64,000 nt of DNA from NCBI GenBank assembly GCA_032191485.1, contig JAVDOI010000003.1, positions 19,108,149 through 19,172,148 on the forward strand. The letters are read 5' to 3'. The position numbers and the translations under genes are program-made. This DNA is from Leptoclinus maculatus (lineage: Eukaryota > Chordata > Actinopteri > Perciformes > Stichaeidae). The stretch's first letter is position 1; every line of letters starts with the position of its first letter. Shown here in pieces: positions 27,050-38,211 of the stretch. The notes under the pieces are model-generated. The model saw only the letters and a list, made by a program, of their open reading frames with translations, was not told the DNA's origin and did not search any database.

Positions 27050-28353
27050 GACTCTTCAACAGCTCCATCAACAACCAAAAAGACTGTTTATCAGTAGGCC
27101 AGCTATTCCACGTTGTTAAGGAGAAGGCTAGTGAATTAGGTTTACTCGATAGGAGTTATTCTCCAGCTGTGGTTCTGCCAGCTATTCCTCTTTGGTTACT
27201 GCCACAGCCTGAAATTGATCTTGGCCTCCTTGAACTGATGAGAGATGAACGTGGGGGAAACTGTAAGATCTTCAAGTCATACATCAGTTCCCACAATTAA
27301 ATACAGATTTATACAGATGGATCTAAAGACCCTAAAACTGGTAGAACAGAAGCAGCAGCAGTAATCCCAGAATTCCATTTGGAGTGTGGGAAGAGACTCA
27401 GCGATGATTTATCTGTGTTTACATATGAGATGATGGCCATATTATTGCCTTACAGTGGGTAGAGGACGTCAGGCCAGAGAGAGTGGTGATTGCATCAGAC
27501 TCATGTGCAGTGCTAACGAGTTTGACATTTTGCCACTCCAGAAGCAGAGAGGATTTACTCTTTGAAATACTACAATCACTTTTAAGAATCCATCAAATGC
27601 GGATGGATGTTAATTTTGTCTGGGTCCATGTTGGAGTCAATGGCAATGAGACGGTGGATAAAGCAGCAAAAAGGGCTTTGAAGAGTGGAAGAAATAATGT
27701 TAATGTTAATATAAGTAAGTCAGAAGCTAAAGTGGTGATTAAGGGACAAATCAAAAAGATATGGCAGAACGAATGTAATAAAGGGAGTAAAGGAAGATAT
27801 CTGTTTAAAAATATGATTGTGAGATGATTATGACAAGACTAACAGTTCCCTTTATGTTATTGGAAAGCATAATAATGGAAAAATGTGAATTTTGTGAAGA
27901 AGAAGAAACTGTGGACCATGTTTTATTGTCCTGTTAGAGGTACGAGTTAGCGAGAGAAGTTTTGAAAAAAAGTCTAAGAGAGATTGGAGAGGAGAATATC
28001 ATTAATGTACTAAAGAAAAGCTTTAGTGACACATTTTGGAAACTTTTTCTGGAATATTTAGAGTCAACCAGATTAATGAATAGAATTTTAGAATAGTTTT
28101 TATTATTATTGATCTTTTCTATTTTATTATTTGATTTTTTTCTATATGTATATAGATATTTATATATTTTTTTATATACATATATTTATTTATTTAAACA
28201 CATATATGTATATGTATGTGTGTAAATATGTATGTATTTATTTTCGTTGGGTTGTCGTATTAGAGTCCTTAGTCCACACTCCAGATTAGTGGGTGGCGGT
28301 AATGCGCCCGAAAGCTGTTTGCCAACCGCCATAAAAAGCAAAAGAAGAAGAAG
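27050..28353 (+). mobile_element. Truncated LINE (RNase H-bearing non-LTR retrotransposon), 3' end
   Basis: The segment keeps the region after the reverse transcriptase, an RNase H domain, a C-terminal zinc-knuckle piece (27879-27936, reading CEFCEEEETVDHVLLSC) and the typical 3' end, GTGGGTGGCGGTAATGC to GCCAACCGCCATAAAA followed by GAAGAAGAAG at about 28353. The reverse transcriptase proper and 5' end are missing, as expected for a 5'-truncated insertion. The ORF is broken by stop codons and at least one frameshift. The architecture suggests the RNase H-containing I/Nimb-like LINEs of fish; the exact family is inferred. Confidence 0.75.
27310..27827 (+). pseudogene. LINE RNase H domain remnant
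   Basis: Catalytic landmarks of RNase H can be read in order: YTDGS at 27310-27324, an E in TYEMMA near 27420, SDS near 27495, and GVNGNETVDKAAKRAL near 27630-27675. The first two lie in a different frame from the rest, so a frameshift falls at about 27430-27480. A stop lies just upstream of YTDGS and another ends the frame at 27827. In a live element this domain would remove RNA from RNA-DNA hybrids during target-primed reverse transcription. It is a dead copy. Confidence 0.7.
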
Positions 28354-28448
28354 CAGGCAGCTGAAAATTGTCCGACTTGATCGCAGTTTTTTGTCAACGC
28401 TTTTACGTCCGCCAGCTCTCGTCTGCTTTCCAGGCGAGGTGCAGTTAA

Positions 28449-29020
28449 TCTCGAATGTATGGAAGCCCATTCCCGGGAGCAAAAAAATAAAAAATAAGAT
28501 CACAAAAAAAAAAATGTAATTCACAAAAAATAAAAAAATAAAAATAAAAATCCACCCACAAAATAAATAATAATAATTCTAATAATTTTTTTTTTTTTTT
28601 ATTTTACTTTTTTTCCACCAGCAAAAAAAAACTAAAAAACTTTTGGTGCATCCATCTGTAACCATAACACTGACCAGATTTTTCCAGTTGCTATAGAAAG
28701 TCGAAATTATGAGATACTTTAACACAACAGTCATAGAAGCAGCTATGACATATGAATGGATTGTGAGTATATTGAAGACTTCTTTAAAACGTGGCTTTAC
28801 AACACATGAAATACAGATGATGTTTCACATGGATTGTACTGAGCAAACGCACCCTTGAAGCTCTGGAGTATAAAGAATAAAACCAATGTGGCTGAGGTGG
28901 CGACCAATAAACTATGGAAGCCCATTCACGGCAGCAAAAAAATAAAAAATAAGATCACCAAAAAAAATAATAATAATGAATTCACAAAAAATAAAAAAAA
29001 TAAAAATGAATTCATAAAAA

Positions 29021-29061
<41 letters not shown>

Positions 29062-29488
29062 CTTTTTCTCTGTCAGCAAAAAAGAAAAAAAAAAAGATGT
29101 TTCCAGTTGCTGTTTTATTGGTCGCCACCTCAGCCACATTGGTTTCATTCTTTATACTCCAGAGCTGCTTCTTGCTTAACATTCTATTCAAGGGTGCGTT
29201 TGCTCAGTACAATCCATGTGAAACATCATCTGTATTTCATGTGTTGTAAAGCCACGTTTTAAAGAAGTCTTCAATGTACTCACAATCCATTCATATGTCA
29301 TAGCTGCTTCTATGACTGGTGGAAAAAAAGTAAAATAAAAAAAAAAAAAAAAATTATTAGAATTATTATTATTTATTTTGTGGGTGGATGTTTTTTTTTT
29401 GTTTTTTTTAAGTTACTATTTTTTTTATTTTTTTTAGTGATCTTACTTTTTTTTTTTGCTTGTGGGAATGGGCTTCCATACAAACGAG
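28449..29488. mobile_element. About 1 kb imperfect palindrome (foldback-like element)
   Basis: Left arm at about 28449-28910, right arm at about 29110-29488, in opposite orientation. Both ends carry TGTATGGAAGCCCATTCCC (reverse-complemented on the right), A/T-rich tracts follow, and the inner part of each arm matches from CAATGTGGCTGAGGTGG out to CTTTAAAACGTGGCTTTAC. The spacer (28911-29105) holds a third, direct copy of the left end (near 28913) plus a TA run. No protein is encoded. No clear target-site duplication was found. The open frames at 28186-28524 and 28855-29262 are by-products. Confidence 0.7.
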
Positions 29489-30376
29489 TAGTTTTAAGAG
29501 ACATGAGACGTCCTTTCCTCAGTTGCGTCACGTGAAGCGACGTCTGTTTCTGATGACGGAGGATCAGCTGACCACAGCTGGATCAGCTGTCAGTCAGCTT
29601 TAAACAGCTGGAGAGACTTTTGAGAAGTATTGTGTCTGTTCACATGATCACTGTAATTAATAATAGTAACTAATAATACTAATAACTAATAAAGACACAG
29701 TTATCATCAGTGTAGATCTGTTGTCTCTCTGTAGTCTGTTAACAAACGGTGTCAACAAACTGTGTCCTGTGTTCTGTTTATAAACTCAGGATCGATTTCT
29801 ACCGGCGGAATGCGATCGTCTTATTTATTAATTATTTGCGTCTGTATGTTTTGAAATTGTGACGTCATTATTAAATAACCCAGAATATGATTATTGTTTC
29901 TCTTAAATGATAAAACTCAAACACTCAGGAATGACCCGCCTCACGTGACTGAATTAAATTATGATAAATTATGTAAAAAGTGTTTTGTCTCTCAGCTCTC
30001 TCTGACTTTAATTGTATTCATAATAAAAGTTATTGAGAGAAATATCAGATCATGAAAACACTTATTCTGTGATCTGTCTTCACTCTGGTGTTAAACTCAG
30101 TCAGTCCGATCGGCTGCAGCGTCCAATCACATAACTGATGAACAATGAGGGGGCGTGTCGGCCGTTAAAACACTTCCTGTAAGTCTGTTCTCGTGGGTCC
30201 TCGCTCATGGCTCCTCGGAGGTCCCTCCTCCATCATCGATCCTCGCTCCTCCGAGCTACATTAGAGCTTTGGGACGGCCGTCAATACGGCGGCGCAGAAA
30301 CAACTTCCGGTTCAAGCGAGGATCGAGGAGCGAGGAAACGACAATTAAGAGACTTGAGAAGTACCCGGGGAGTTCA
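29489..30376. mobile_element. Non-autonomous TIR element, copy 1 (left end missing), upstream of atg14
   Basis: Reverse-complement relative of 55189-55980. Shared blocks include GACGTCCTTTCCTC, GATCGATTTCTACCGG / GCGGAATGCGATCG, CAGAATATGATTATTGTTTC and TCAGATCATGAAAACAC, and the end CAATTAAGAGACTTGAGAAG plus TACCC at about 30352-30376. The outermost part of the left end found in copy 2 is absent here; instead the palindrome at 28449-29488 abuts it. About 230 bp between 30060 and 30285 has no counterpart in copy 2. The element carries two CACGTG E-boxes (29529-29534 and 29941-29946). Confidence 0.7.
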
Positions 30377-30573
30377 AGCCAACATTACGTCATACGTCAT
30401 TTCATAAACAAACCACGTTTGTCACGTGTGTTTTTTTTCAGAGGAAACCGGAAGTGGCGGACTCATGAAAACAAAAACACGTCTGGCGGTTCGTTGTCTC
30501 CTCTGTTTAACAAACATCAGACCGAGCGCTAACACGTTAGCTCATACTTAGCTCAGTTAGCTCCTAGCTGTCC
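30377..30573 (+). promoter_or_regulatory. Probable atg14 promoter / 5' UTR
   Basis: About 200 bp lie between the upstream transposon and the atg14 start codon. The segment holds an E-box GTCACGTG at 30421-30428 (core of the CLEAR motif recognised by TFEB/TFE3), an ETS-like ACCGGAAGTGG near 30447-30457, and no TATA box, which suits a widely expressed autophagy gene. The transcription start is not determined. Known: TFEB drives many autophagy and lysosome genes through such boxes. Inferred: that it does so here. Confidence 0.45.
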
Positions 30574-31606
30574 ATGGCTGCCCCATCTTCTCTCCCCCAT
30601 CATATGATGGTGGAGTCGGTGGACGACGCAGAGGGTCTGTACGTGGCGGTGGAGCGGTGCCCCCTGTGCAGCACCTCCCGCCGCAGGCTGACCTGTGCTC
30701 GGTGCGTCCAGGCCGGGGACTTCGTGTCCTTCGATGGGAGGAACACTGAAAGGTAAAGTTCAGTCACTGCTAATGCAGAACTCCATAGACACATTGGGAC
30801 ATTTTACAGTAACCTTAATTTCTTCGTGTTCACACACAACATATGAGGTTTTATATGTTGTTGGTGTAAGAATATTGACTATCTTTGTACTTCGGCATTG
30901 ATATCAGTATTCAAAGCAACATTAATTACAAGAAAATCCTAAAGGTGTAGTTTCTTCACATCACTCTCCACCGAGGTGAAGCAGGATTAAGGATCGTTAT
31001 TTAGGATAAATAGTCGCTGCTAGGTGTAATACAGACATGCCGAATGGAAGAGTGAAGACAACTATAACTATAATATATTTAATATTATTCATTTTCACAT
31101 ATACATTCCACGTTAAGTTGTCAATTCATGGTTTGGTACAGAGGTTTGTAGCATTAGCAGCTAACGTTAGCATTAGTAGCTAACGTTAGCCTCAAAACAG
31201 TGGTTTATGACCAGTTTGGGCTAGCTAGCATTAGCAGCTAACGTTGGCTGCTAATGCTAACGTTAGCTGCTACAGTTACACAACATGTGAAAACCAAAAA
31301 TAGCTTTGTCCTCATGTCTCAGGTCAGTTTCTCTGGAACCACAACAACCAAACACATGAACTTTGATATATTTAAATGTGACTGTCTTGTTTCTGCAGAT
31401 ACATTGAAAAGTTGGAGAGACTGAAGAAGCTGAAGGAAGAAAAGGAGCAGCTGCAACAGAGGTGAACACACATCACTGATGACTAAAATATGTGTCAAAC
31501 TTTATCATCAGCCACTAGAGACAGGATGATGTCATTTTAATATCTGCACCTTTTAAAACTAGAATATGTATGTATGTGTGTATATATATATATATATGTA
31601 TGTGTG

Positions 31607-31701
<95 letters not shown>

Positions 31702-34072
31702 AGCTGTTTGGAAAAGAACAGATGCTTTAAAACGATGTTCCGGAACTTGTCTCTCCTCACAGAGTCCTCCAGGACATGGACGGGAAGCAGCAGGCTGATG
31801 AGATGGTTTGTGTGAAAAGATGATTTATTAGTGTGTGTGTATGTGTATGTATATATATTTGTGTATATATATATATATATATATATATAGTATTATTATC
31901 ATGCTGATGGAGTGAAGAGCTGCTGTTTCCTCTCAGAAATGGAAGATCATGTCGTGTAAGATGAAGATCGAGCAGCTGAAGGAGGCGATCACCAGGGGCA
32001 ACGAGGAGGTGAAGAGCGGTGAGTTTTGATCATGAAATGTACAGATTTTAACTGACCTCATTCACAGATGTTCATCTACATATCACAGAGGAAGCACAGG
32101 AAATATTGTTTATTCTGTGTATCAGGTTTTACTGTCCTTTAGTGTCTTATATGAATATGTGGTTATATTTCATTGAGATAAAAAAGGAATTATGTTGAAT
32201 ACAAACTTAAAGAAGAAAAAATATTATTTTGTTCCTGATGGTTTCTGTTGGTCTGCAATCTGACGCTCAGTCGCCTCACATTATTATTATTATTATCATT
32301 ATTGTATCATTAGTATTGTTATCGCCACGGTTCCTCCTTCATGCTCCTGGTCTCTGTCTCTGGTGTCTTCTAGATAAGGAGCTCCTCCTGCGCTCTCAGG
32401 AGGAGAGCCAGCGGCTGCAGCGTCGGGCCGGACGTCACCAGGAGAAACGGGACAAGATCGAGCGTCACAACCGCCGGCTGGGGGACCTGCTGGAGAGACG
32501 CAGCCGGGAGCTGCAGGGACGCCTGGGCCAGCTGGCGGCTCTGAGACAAGACCACATCCTGGAGCTCACCACCCACATCTTCCACACCCAGGAGGAGAAG
32601 CAGGGCAGCAGGTGAGACCACCCGAGTCCAGAGACCGTGCGCACACACCCGAGGTCAGCAGAGTCCAGAGAAGTTCAGAGGCTGGCTCACTGCGAACATC
32701 TTGACAGAAACACTACTCGGTCCAGAGACCACCAGGGTTTTTTTCAATCAAATGTCCAAACACACCTGTCCTCTGCCCCTTCCTGTGTCACCCAGAGACC
32801 CCGCAGACGTGGTGGCAGAGTGCGACCCCGCGTTGACCTCCAGCACAGTGAGCGAGCTGGCCGAGGCCCGGAGGACCACCTATCTGTCGGGACGCTGGAT
32901 CTGGGACGACCAGAACGGAGAGACCAGCATCAGCATCACGGGACCCCCCGTCACCCTGCCCAGCAACGGAGACTGCTCCGCCTACTACAGCTGGGTGGAG
33001 GAGAAGAGCACCAATCAGGGCCCAGGTGAGGAGGGGCGGGGGTGGGGGTGTTGTCCTCCTGTCTTTCTGTCCTCTGACCTTTGACCCCCTGTCTCTACAG
33101 AGTTGGACCACATCAACCCGGCCCACACCATCAGCGCTGCTCTCTGTTACGCCACACAGCTCGTCACCATCCTTTCTCACATCCTGGACGTCAACCTGCC
33201 CAAGAAACTCTGCAACAGGTGAGACAGGACACACCTGCTGCCTTCACTCCCACATCACAGCGTCAGTAAAACAGAGCGTCAGCGTTCACCTGTCTGATTT
33301 GTTTGTTCTTCAGTGAGTTCTGTGGAGAGAATCTGAGCCGATACCGCTTCACCAGAGCCCTGAGCAAACTCAACACCAACATCCTGCACCTCTGCTTCTC
33401 ACAGGTCAGACTCTCTGAGACTCACTGAGACTCTAAATGTTTAATGAGAAATAAAAGTTGAACCAGGTTCTTCTTCTGTGTTTTCAGCATGTAGACAGTG
33501 AGAAGCTCCACCCTCATCACACTCTAAGGAACATCATGTTCCTGGTTTCCCCCGACAACAACAACCTGGGCAGGTCTGTTTGGTCTTAGATCAAGTTTAT
33601 TCTGAAGCTCTGATTATACAAACTGACTGGTCTCTGTTGTCCCCGTTCTGGTTCTGGTCCAGAACGGGTCCGTTTGAGGTGAGCGCCGACTTGGAGGAGT
33701 CGATGGAGTTTGTGGAGCCGGAGGCTGCCGGGCCGGCGGAGGAGAGCGGAGACGAGGCTGTGACTGACGAGGAGACGGACCTGGGGACAGACTGGGAGAC
33801 GGTGCCCAGTCCTCGGTTCTGTGACATCCCATCACAGGTAGGAACAGGTCTGTAGAGTTAGACCGGGTTCAGGTCTGTAGTCTGTAGTTATTTTTTATGA
33901 TTAAAGCTACATAACATTTCTCTTCCTCCTCATCCTCTTCCTCCTCCAGTCCATGGATCTTTCCCAGAGTGCATTGCAGGTGTCCCAGCCCTCTGCTAAC
34001 ACAGGAGGGATGATCTCGTCTGCTGCTGCCTCCGTCACCTCCTGGTTCAGAGCTTACACCGGCCAGCGCTGA
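30574..34072 (+). CDS. atg14: Beclin 1-associated autophagy-related key regulator (Atg14/Barkor)
   Basis: Exons: 30574-30752, 31399-31461, 31763-31805, 31937-32018, 32374-32611, 32796-33025, 33101-33218, 33314-33404, 33488-33573, 33663-33837, 33950-34072. Together they give 1428 nt, 475 residues plus stop (human is about 492), all with GT-AG introns and matching phases. Atg14 directs the Beclin 1-VPS34-VPS15 lipid kinase to the ER for phagophore formation and promotes autophagosome-lysosome fusion. Visible: the N-terminal cysteine pairs CPLC and CARC (residues 29, 32, 41, 44) needed for ER targeting; a charged coiled coil at about 60-190 that binds Beclin 1; a conserved core from RDPADVV (about 202) through LSGRWIWDD and NLPKKLCNSEFCGENL; an acidic stretch (about 390-415); and a C-terminal BATS-type amphipathic end, GGMISSAAASVTSWFRAYTG, that senses curved membranes. 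The start is chosen on the conserved SVDDAEGLYVAVERCPLC context shortly after it. Confidence 0.97.
31145..31275. repeat. Palindrome cluster (GCTAACGTTAGC) in atg14 intron 1
   Basis: AGCTAACGTTAGC-type words occur four times, and the left group (GCATTAGCAGCTAACG) is the reverse complement of the right group (GTTAGCTGC and GCTGCTAATGC). The segment can fold into a stem. It looks like a small inverted-repeat element relic. Confidence 0.6.
31576..31698. repeat. (TA)n microsatellite in atg14 intron 2
   Basis: About 120 bp of TA repeats with TATG interruptions at the start, lying between exons 2 and 3, roughly 65 bp before the exon 3 acceptor. A second TA run lies at about 31865-31890 in intron 3. 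Confidence 0.95.
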
Positions 34073-34459
34073 ACCGGACCTGAACAACAGGACCTGAACT
34101 AGAACTCCTGGAGGTCTCAGACTTTGGATTTTGGACTGGGGTCAGAGGTCAGGCTGGCAGGTCAGAGGTCAGCAGCTGGATGAGGATCGTCGTCTACTGA
34201 AAATTATTTAATACAGTAATAACTGATTTATTAACATGTAACAACTGGTTTATTACAACACCTTAACCAGAGGACATCAGGTGGTTTGATCCGGTCCAAC
34301 CAAACCAGATGTAAATACAAACAGCTCCAGTTAAATGGATCAATAATTAAATTGATCAATGAATCAGGACCTTCAGTATTTGGATCAGGTAGCTGGTCTG
34401 TCAGGTTCATATTTAATCAATATTAAAGGCCTCTGATCAGGATCACCTGTTACAACAAT

Positions 34460-34465
34460 AATAAA
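34460..34465 (+). terminator. Candidate atg14 polyadenylation signal
   Basis: First canonical AATAAA after the stop codon, about 390 bp downstream. Other possible signals follow (for example in the A-rich stretch near 35140), so this choice is tentative. Confidence 0.4.
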
Positions 34466-34791
34466 CACTTCAGTGTGTTGTAAACCCTTAATTACATGTT
34501 TATAAACTGATAATCAATGATAATTATAGGGGACTTAAATTTAGGTGTTAACTTCTGATATCCTGTCGACCTGCCAGTCTGTCTGTCAGCCTATCTGTCT
34601 GCTCACCACAAAGGGAACGTTTTTGCTTTTATTTTTTTATTTGTGTGAGGACGAACTGAACTGAACTGATAACGGATCGTTGTTTACAAACCTGCAGACC
34701 GACAGCCAATCGGAAACCAGACTGACTGTTTTTTTGGAGCATCACAACGATCGGAAGAGTCCACGATAATGTCCTGTAAAAGATTTCCTGT

Positions 34792-34945
34792 TATACTACG
34801 GGAGGTTTGCCGGTATACTACGGGAGGTTTGCCGGTATACTACGGGAGGTTTGCCGGTATACTACGGGAGGTTTGCCGGTATACTACGGGAGGTTTGCCG
34901 GTATACTACGGGAGGTTTACCGGTATATTACGGGAGGTTTCCCGT
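34792..34945 (+). repeat. 22 bp minisatellite, about 7 units
   Basis: Tandem units of TATACTACGGGAGGTTTGCC plus GG. The first five or six are near-perfect and the last two are altered (TACCGG, then CCCG). It is followed within 40 bp by the telomere-like palindrome. The open frame through it is a repeat by-product. Confidence 0.95.
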
Positions 34946-34980
34946 TTGCTACGGGAAACCTGAAGAGCTTAGAAGAGCAG

Positions 34981-35023
34981 GTTAGGGTTAGGGTTAGGGT
35001 TAGGCTAACCCTAACCCTAACCC
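34981..35023. repeat. Head-to-head interstitial telomeric repeat
   Basis: About four GTTAGG units are followed at once by CTAACC units in the opposite orientation, making a stem of about 19 bp with a single-base centre. The orientation, TTAGGG strand then CCCTAA strand, is the one seen at telomere-to-telomere joins, but the array is tiny. Confidence 0.9.
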
Positions 35024-35039
35024 TGAATCACATCAGTGG

Positions 35040-36690
35040 AGTTTAAATGTTTCTTGGAAGTGAAGCGTAGAGACAAAAACTCGTTGGTTCTTCTTCCTTC
35101 AAAGGGACAAAGTGTGTTTTAAAGTTTCTGTGTTAACATTTAAAATAAAATCCTGTTTTCTGGTTTTGGACACTGACGCTTCTCAAATCAAACTTTTCAT
35201 TTAAATACTTTTCAAAGAAACCATTTTTATTAAATGAAGTTTTACAACTTCCTTAACTTCTCCTGTAGATTTTGACAGTCCGTGTGTTTAACATCCGTAT
35301 TTTCTTTCCTGTTTTTTGTGTTTCTGCATCGTCTCCAACTGATCAATAGAAATTAAGCTCAACAGGACTCAGACAGTTGAAGTAAGAAAAGACAAAGATT
35401 AAACCACAACACCTGCAGAAGTTTAACTTTATAAACTATAAATAAAAGGAATTAATACACACAAATCTAAATAACTATGAAGTGAGTGGACATTCAGTTA
35501 AATAGCAGACTAACTACTTAAGCATCAAAACAAAGATTTGCATCTAATTATATTTATCTTTAACACACCCTGACTGTGCACGTGACAGTTTAGTGCACAG
35601 ATCCTTTGAGCTGCAGATTAGTGTGTTAGCTATGTTTGGTATGCGGTGCTCCAAAGAAACTGATCCCAGCGCCTCAAACGGACGTTTAACAGTCTGGTTT
35701 CATGTCTCTGTGGTCGGATCAGAGGAGTCATGACACCGTTTGTCCACCAGAGAACGCTGACGGCTTCGTCTCTTCACTGGAAAACGTCCCAAACTACAGA
35801 TCTGACTTTTGTTTAAAGGTCCCATCAAATCTAAATACATGTTTTTATTCACGACGTCATCGGTTCGTCGGTTTTCTTAACGATGTTTTGGAGTTTGAAG
35901 TCATTTCTTGGAAAAACAATACAAGTTTTATGGGTAAATAATAAACGTATTACAGATTCTTAAACATGTCATCTGATTTTTTTTTTTAAATCTAGAAACT
36001 CACTCAAACATGAACGTTGGTTCAAATATTATTGACTTTATGTTGAGAAACAAACACAACAGAAACATTTTTGATAATTTGAGTTTCAGATTTTGAGTTT
36101 TATGAAAAAGTAGAAAACTGCATCAGTTTGTTGTCATATGACACGTTGGTCACATGACTCACCGTCCTCTGATTGGCTTTACCCTGATATTCTTACCAAT
36201 GAGTGCCAGCCAATCAGAGACATTTTAGTTCAAACGTCTCGTGTTTTGGAGTATGTTTGTCAACAACACGAGATAAACACGTACGGGTCAATGAACCTAA
36301 AGGTTCATCCTCTGAAGAGCAGGAAGCAGAGCTCCGTCCTCTGAGCAGCTGATTTCATGTCCATCTCACCAGCTTTGATTTCAGGTCCATTTAGTAGCTG
36401 TTCTTGAGCTTTTGGGCCATATCGCATGATCTTCAGATGATGCAGTTTCCTGTTTGTTGTTGAATTAAAGATGACCAGCGTTTTGTTCAGATGTCTCACT
36501 CTGACCCAAGTTATTGAACCAACCTACTGACGAACTTCACTTAAAATAAACCAAACCGACTTATTATTACTTATTATTATTCTCAACTTCGTCTCTTTTT
36601 CTGGAGCTTTCAGTCGCATTTCTACACAAAATATATTTCTGTTAAATCCTGAAGTGAAGAAATTTGTTTCTGTGAGTCGACTCATTCATC
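35040..36690. other. Intergenic spacer between atg14 and the C1q gene
   Basis: AT-rich sequence with no recognised exon or repeat. Frames of 60-80 codons have no family likeness. Confidence 0.5.
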
Positions 36691-36697
36691 AAAGATT

Positions 36698-36790
36698 AGT
36701 GTGTGTGTGTGTGTGTGACTGTGTGTGTGTGTGTGTGTATATGTATATAAGCTGTTGGACTTTTGCTCAGCAGCAGCTTTTGGTTTCAGG
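36698..36790 (+). promoter_or_regulatory. Core promoter of the C1q gene, TATA box after a GT repeat
   Basis: A (GT)n tract at about 36698-36739 runs straight into TATATAAG at 36744-36751, 40 bp before the start codon. If this TATA box is used, transcription starts near 36775 and the 5' UTR is only about 15-20 nt. The TTTCAG just before the ATG could alternatively be a splice acceptor for an unseen upstream non-coding exon. Confidence 0.45.
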
Positions 36791-38180
36791 ATGAAGTCTG
36801 TTCTGTTACTGCTGCTGTTCTTCTCTGTCAGTTGGGGACAGTTGGAGGCTTCTGTCCCCCAGGAGGAGGACCTGAGGACGGTGGAGGAGGACGACAACGT
36901 CCCCCTGGAGCTCCCCGTTCTCTGGGACGAGCTGCAGGGCCTGAAAGACCTGGTCCTCAGTGTGAAGGCCATGGAGGTGGAGCAGCGTCAGGCCATCAGG
37001 AGCCTGGAGACCCGGCTGAGGGACGGAGAGCTGGAGGACTGGACGCAGAGACGCAGCCTGGACGGTCTGGAGGAGACGGTGAAGCAGCAGAAGGACGAGC
37101 TGAGGAGAACCATGGAGATGAACTCAGACCTGAGGAGGGAGCTGGAGGAGCAAAGCAAAGGTAGGAGGAGGAGGAGGAGAGTAAAGATAGGAGGAGGAGG
37201 AGAAGGAGGATAAGCAGAGCAAAGGGAGGAGGAGGTGGAGGAGGAGCAGAGCAAAAGGAGGGGGAGGAGTTTAAAAGATTCCTCTGTTGATGCTCTTTGC
37301 AGCTAAATAATTTGTTTCTGGACTAGAAAACCAGAATTTGATGCTGAAAGATGTTTAAAAGTCTGACTGTGTTCAGCTGTTAGAAGTCAGACTTGTTATT
37401 ATTTACAGAAACGAGAACGATACATCAAGGTGTCGTCTTGCATAAAAAATGACATTTTTTATTAATGTAATTTTAAAGAAGTAAAATGGGACCCAGTATG
37501 GAGCCTTGTGGGACGCCATCACTTTTAAAAAGCTAGAAAATACACAAAGTTGGACACTTTGTATATTTCACAAACCATTTAACGTTATTAGATTAGATTA
37601 GATGAACTCTTAGGAATAATGCAGCACAGTATTCTTTAGAGTCAGTTACATTTATGACGTCATTTAGCAGCTTCATTGTAGCCGTGACGTTACTGTTTAT
37701 TTCTAAAACCAGACAGAACCTCCTTTAATTTATAAGATTTATAGGAGTTAGTTTGATCTCTGACCTTCAATAAGATAAAAACGTGTGCAGGTATTTCACT
37801 ACTTTCTAAAGTTGGGATGAAAATGTAAGTTAAATGTTCTGGTTCTGTGAGAAATAAAGATCTGATTTCTTGATTATCTGTTTTTTTAAAGCATCAAATC
37901 ATCACAATCTGATATTTCTGACTCGTACGTCTGATTGTTTCTGTCACTTTGTTGTGTTTCGATCTTTAAAGTTCGAGCCGTCGAGTTTTCATCTGAAGTG
38001 TCGACGCTTCACTTCAGACTGAATGCCAGCGAGCGTTCAATGGACAACCTGAAGAAGAAGAACTCAGGTGAGATTACTTGAGTTCTTCTTCAACTGTTTA
38101 CAGTGATTCAACTTCAAGTTGCTTTAATGGCTTTAATGTTTACCAACATTTAGCTGCTTTTATCTCTTCATCTTCATCTC

Positions 38181-38211
<31 letters not shown>

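Noticed and set aside
34981..35023. A chromosome end
   Set aside because: Only a few telomeric units, in opposed orientation, with genes on both sides.
34769..35046. Repetitive open frames that might be taken for a repeat protein, or the array for a CRISPR
   Set aside because: The 22 bp units are contiguous with no spacers, and the genome is vertebrate; it is a minisatellite.
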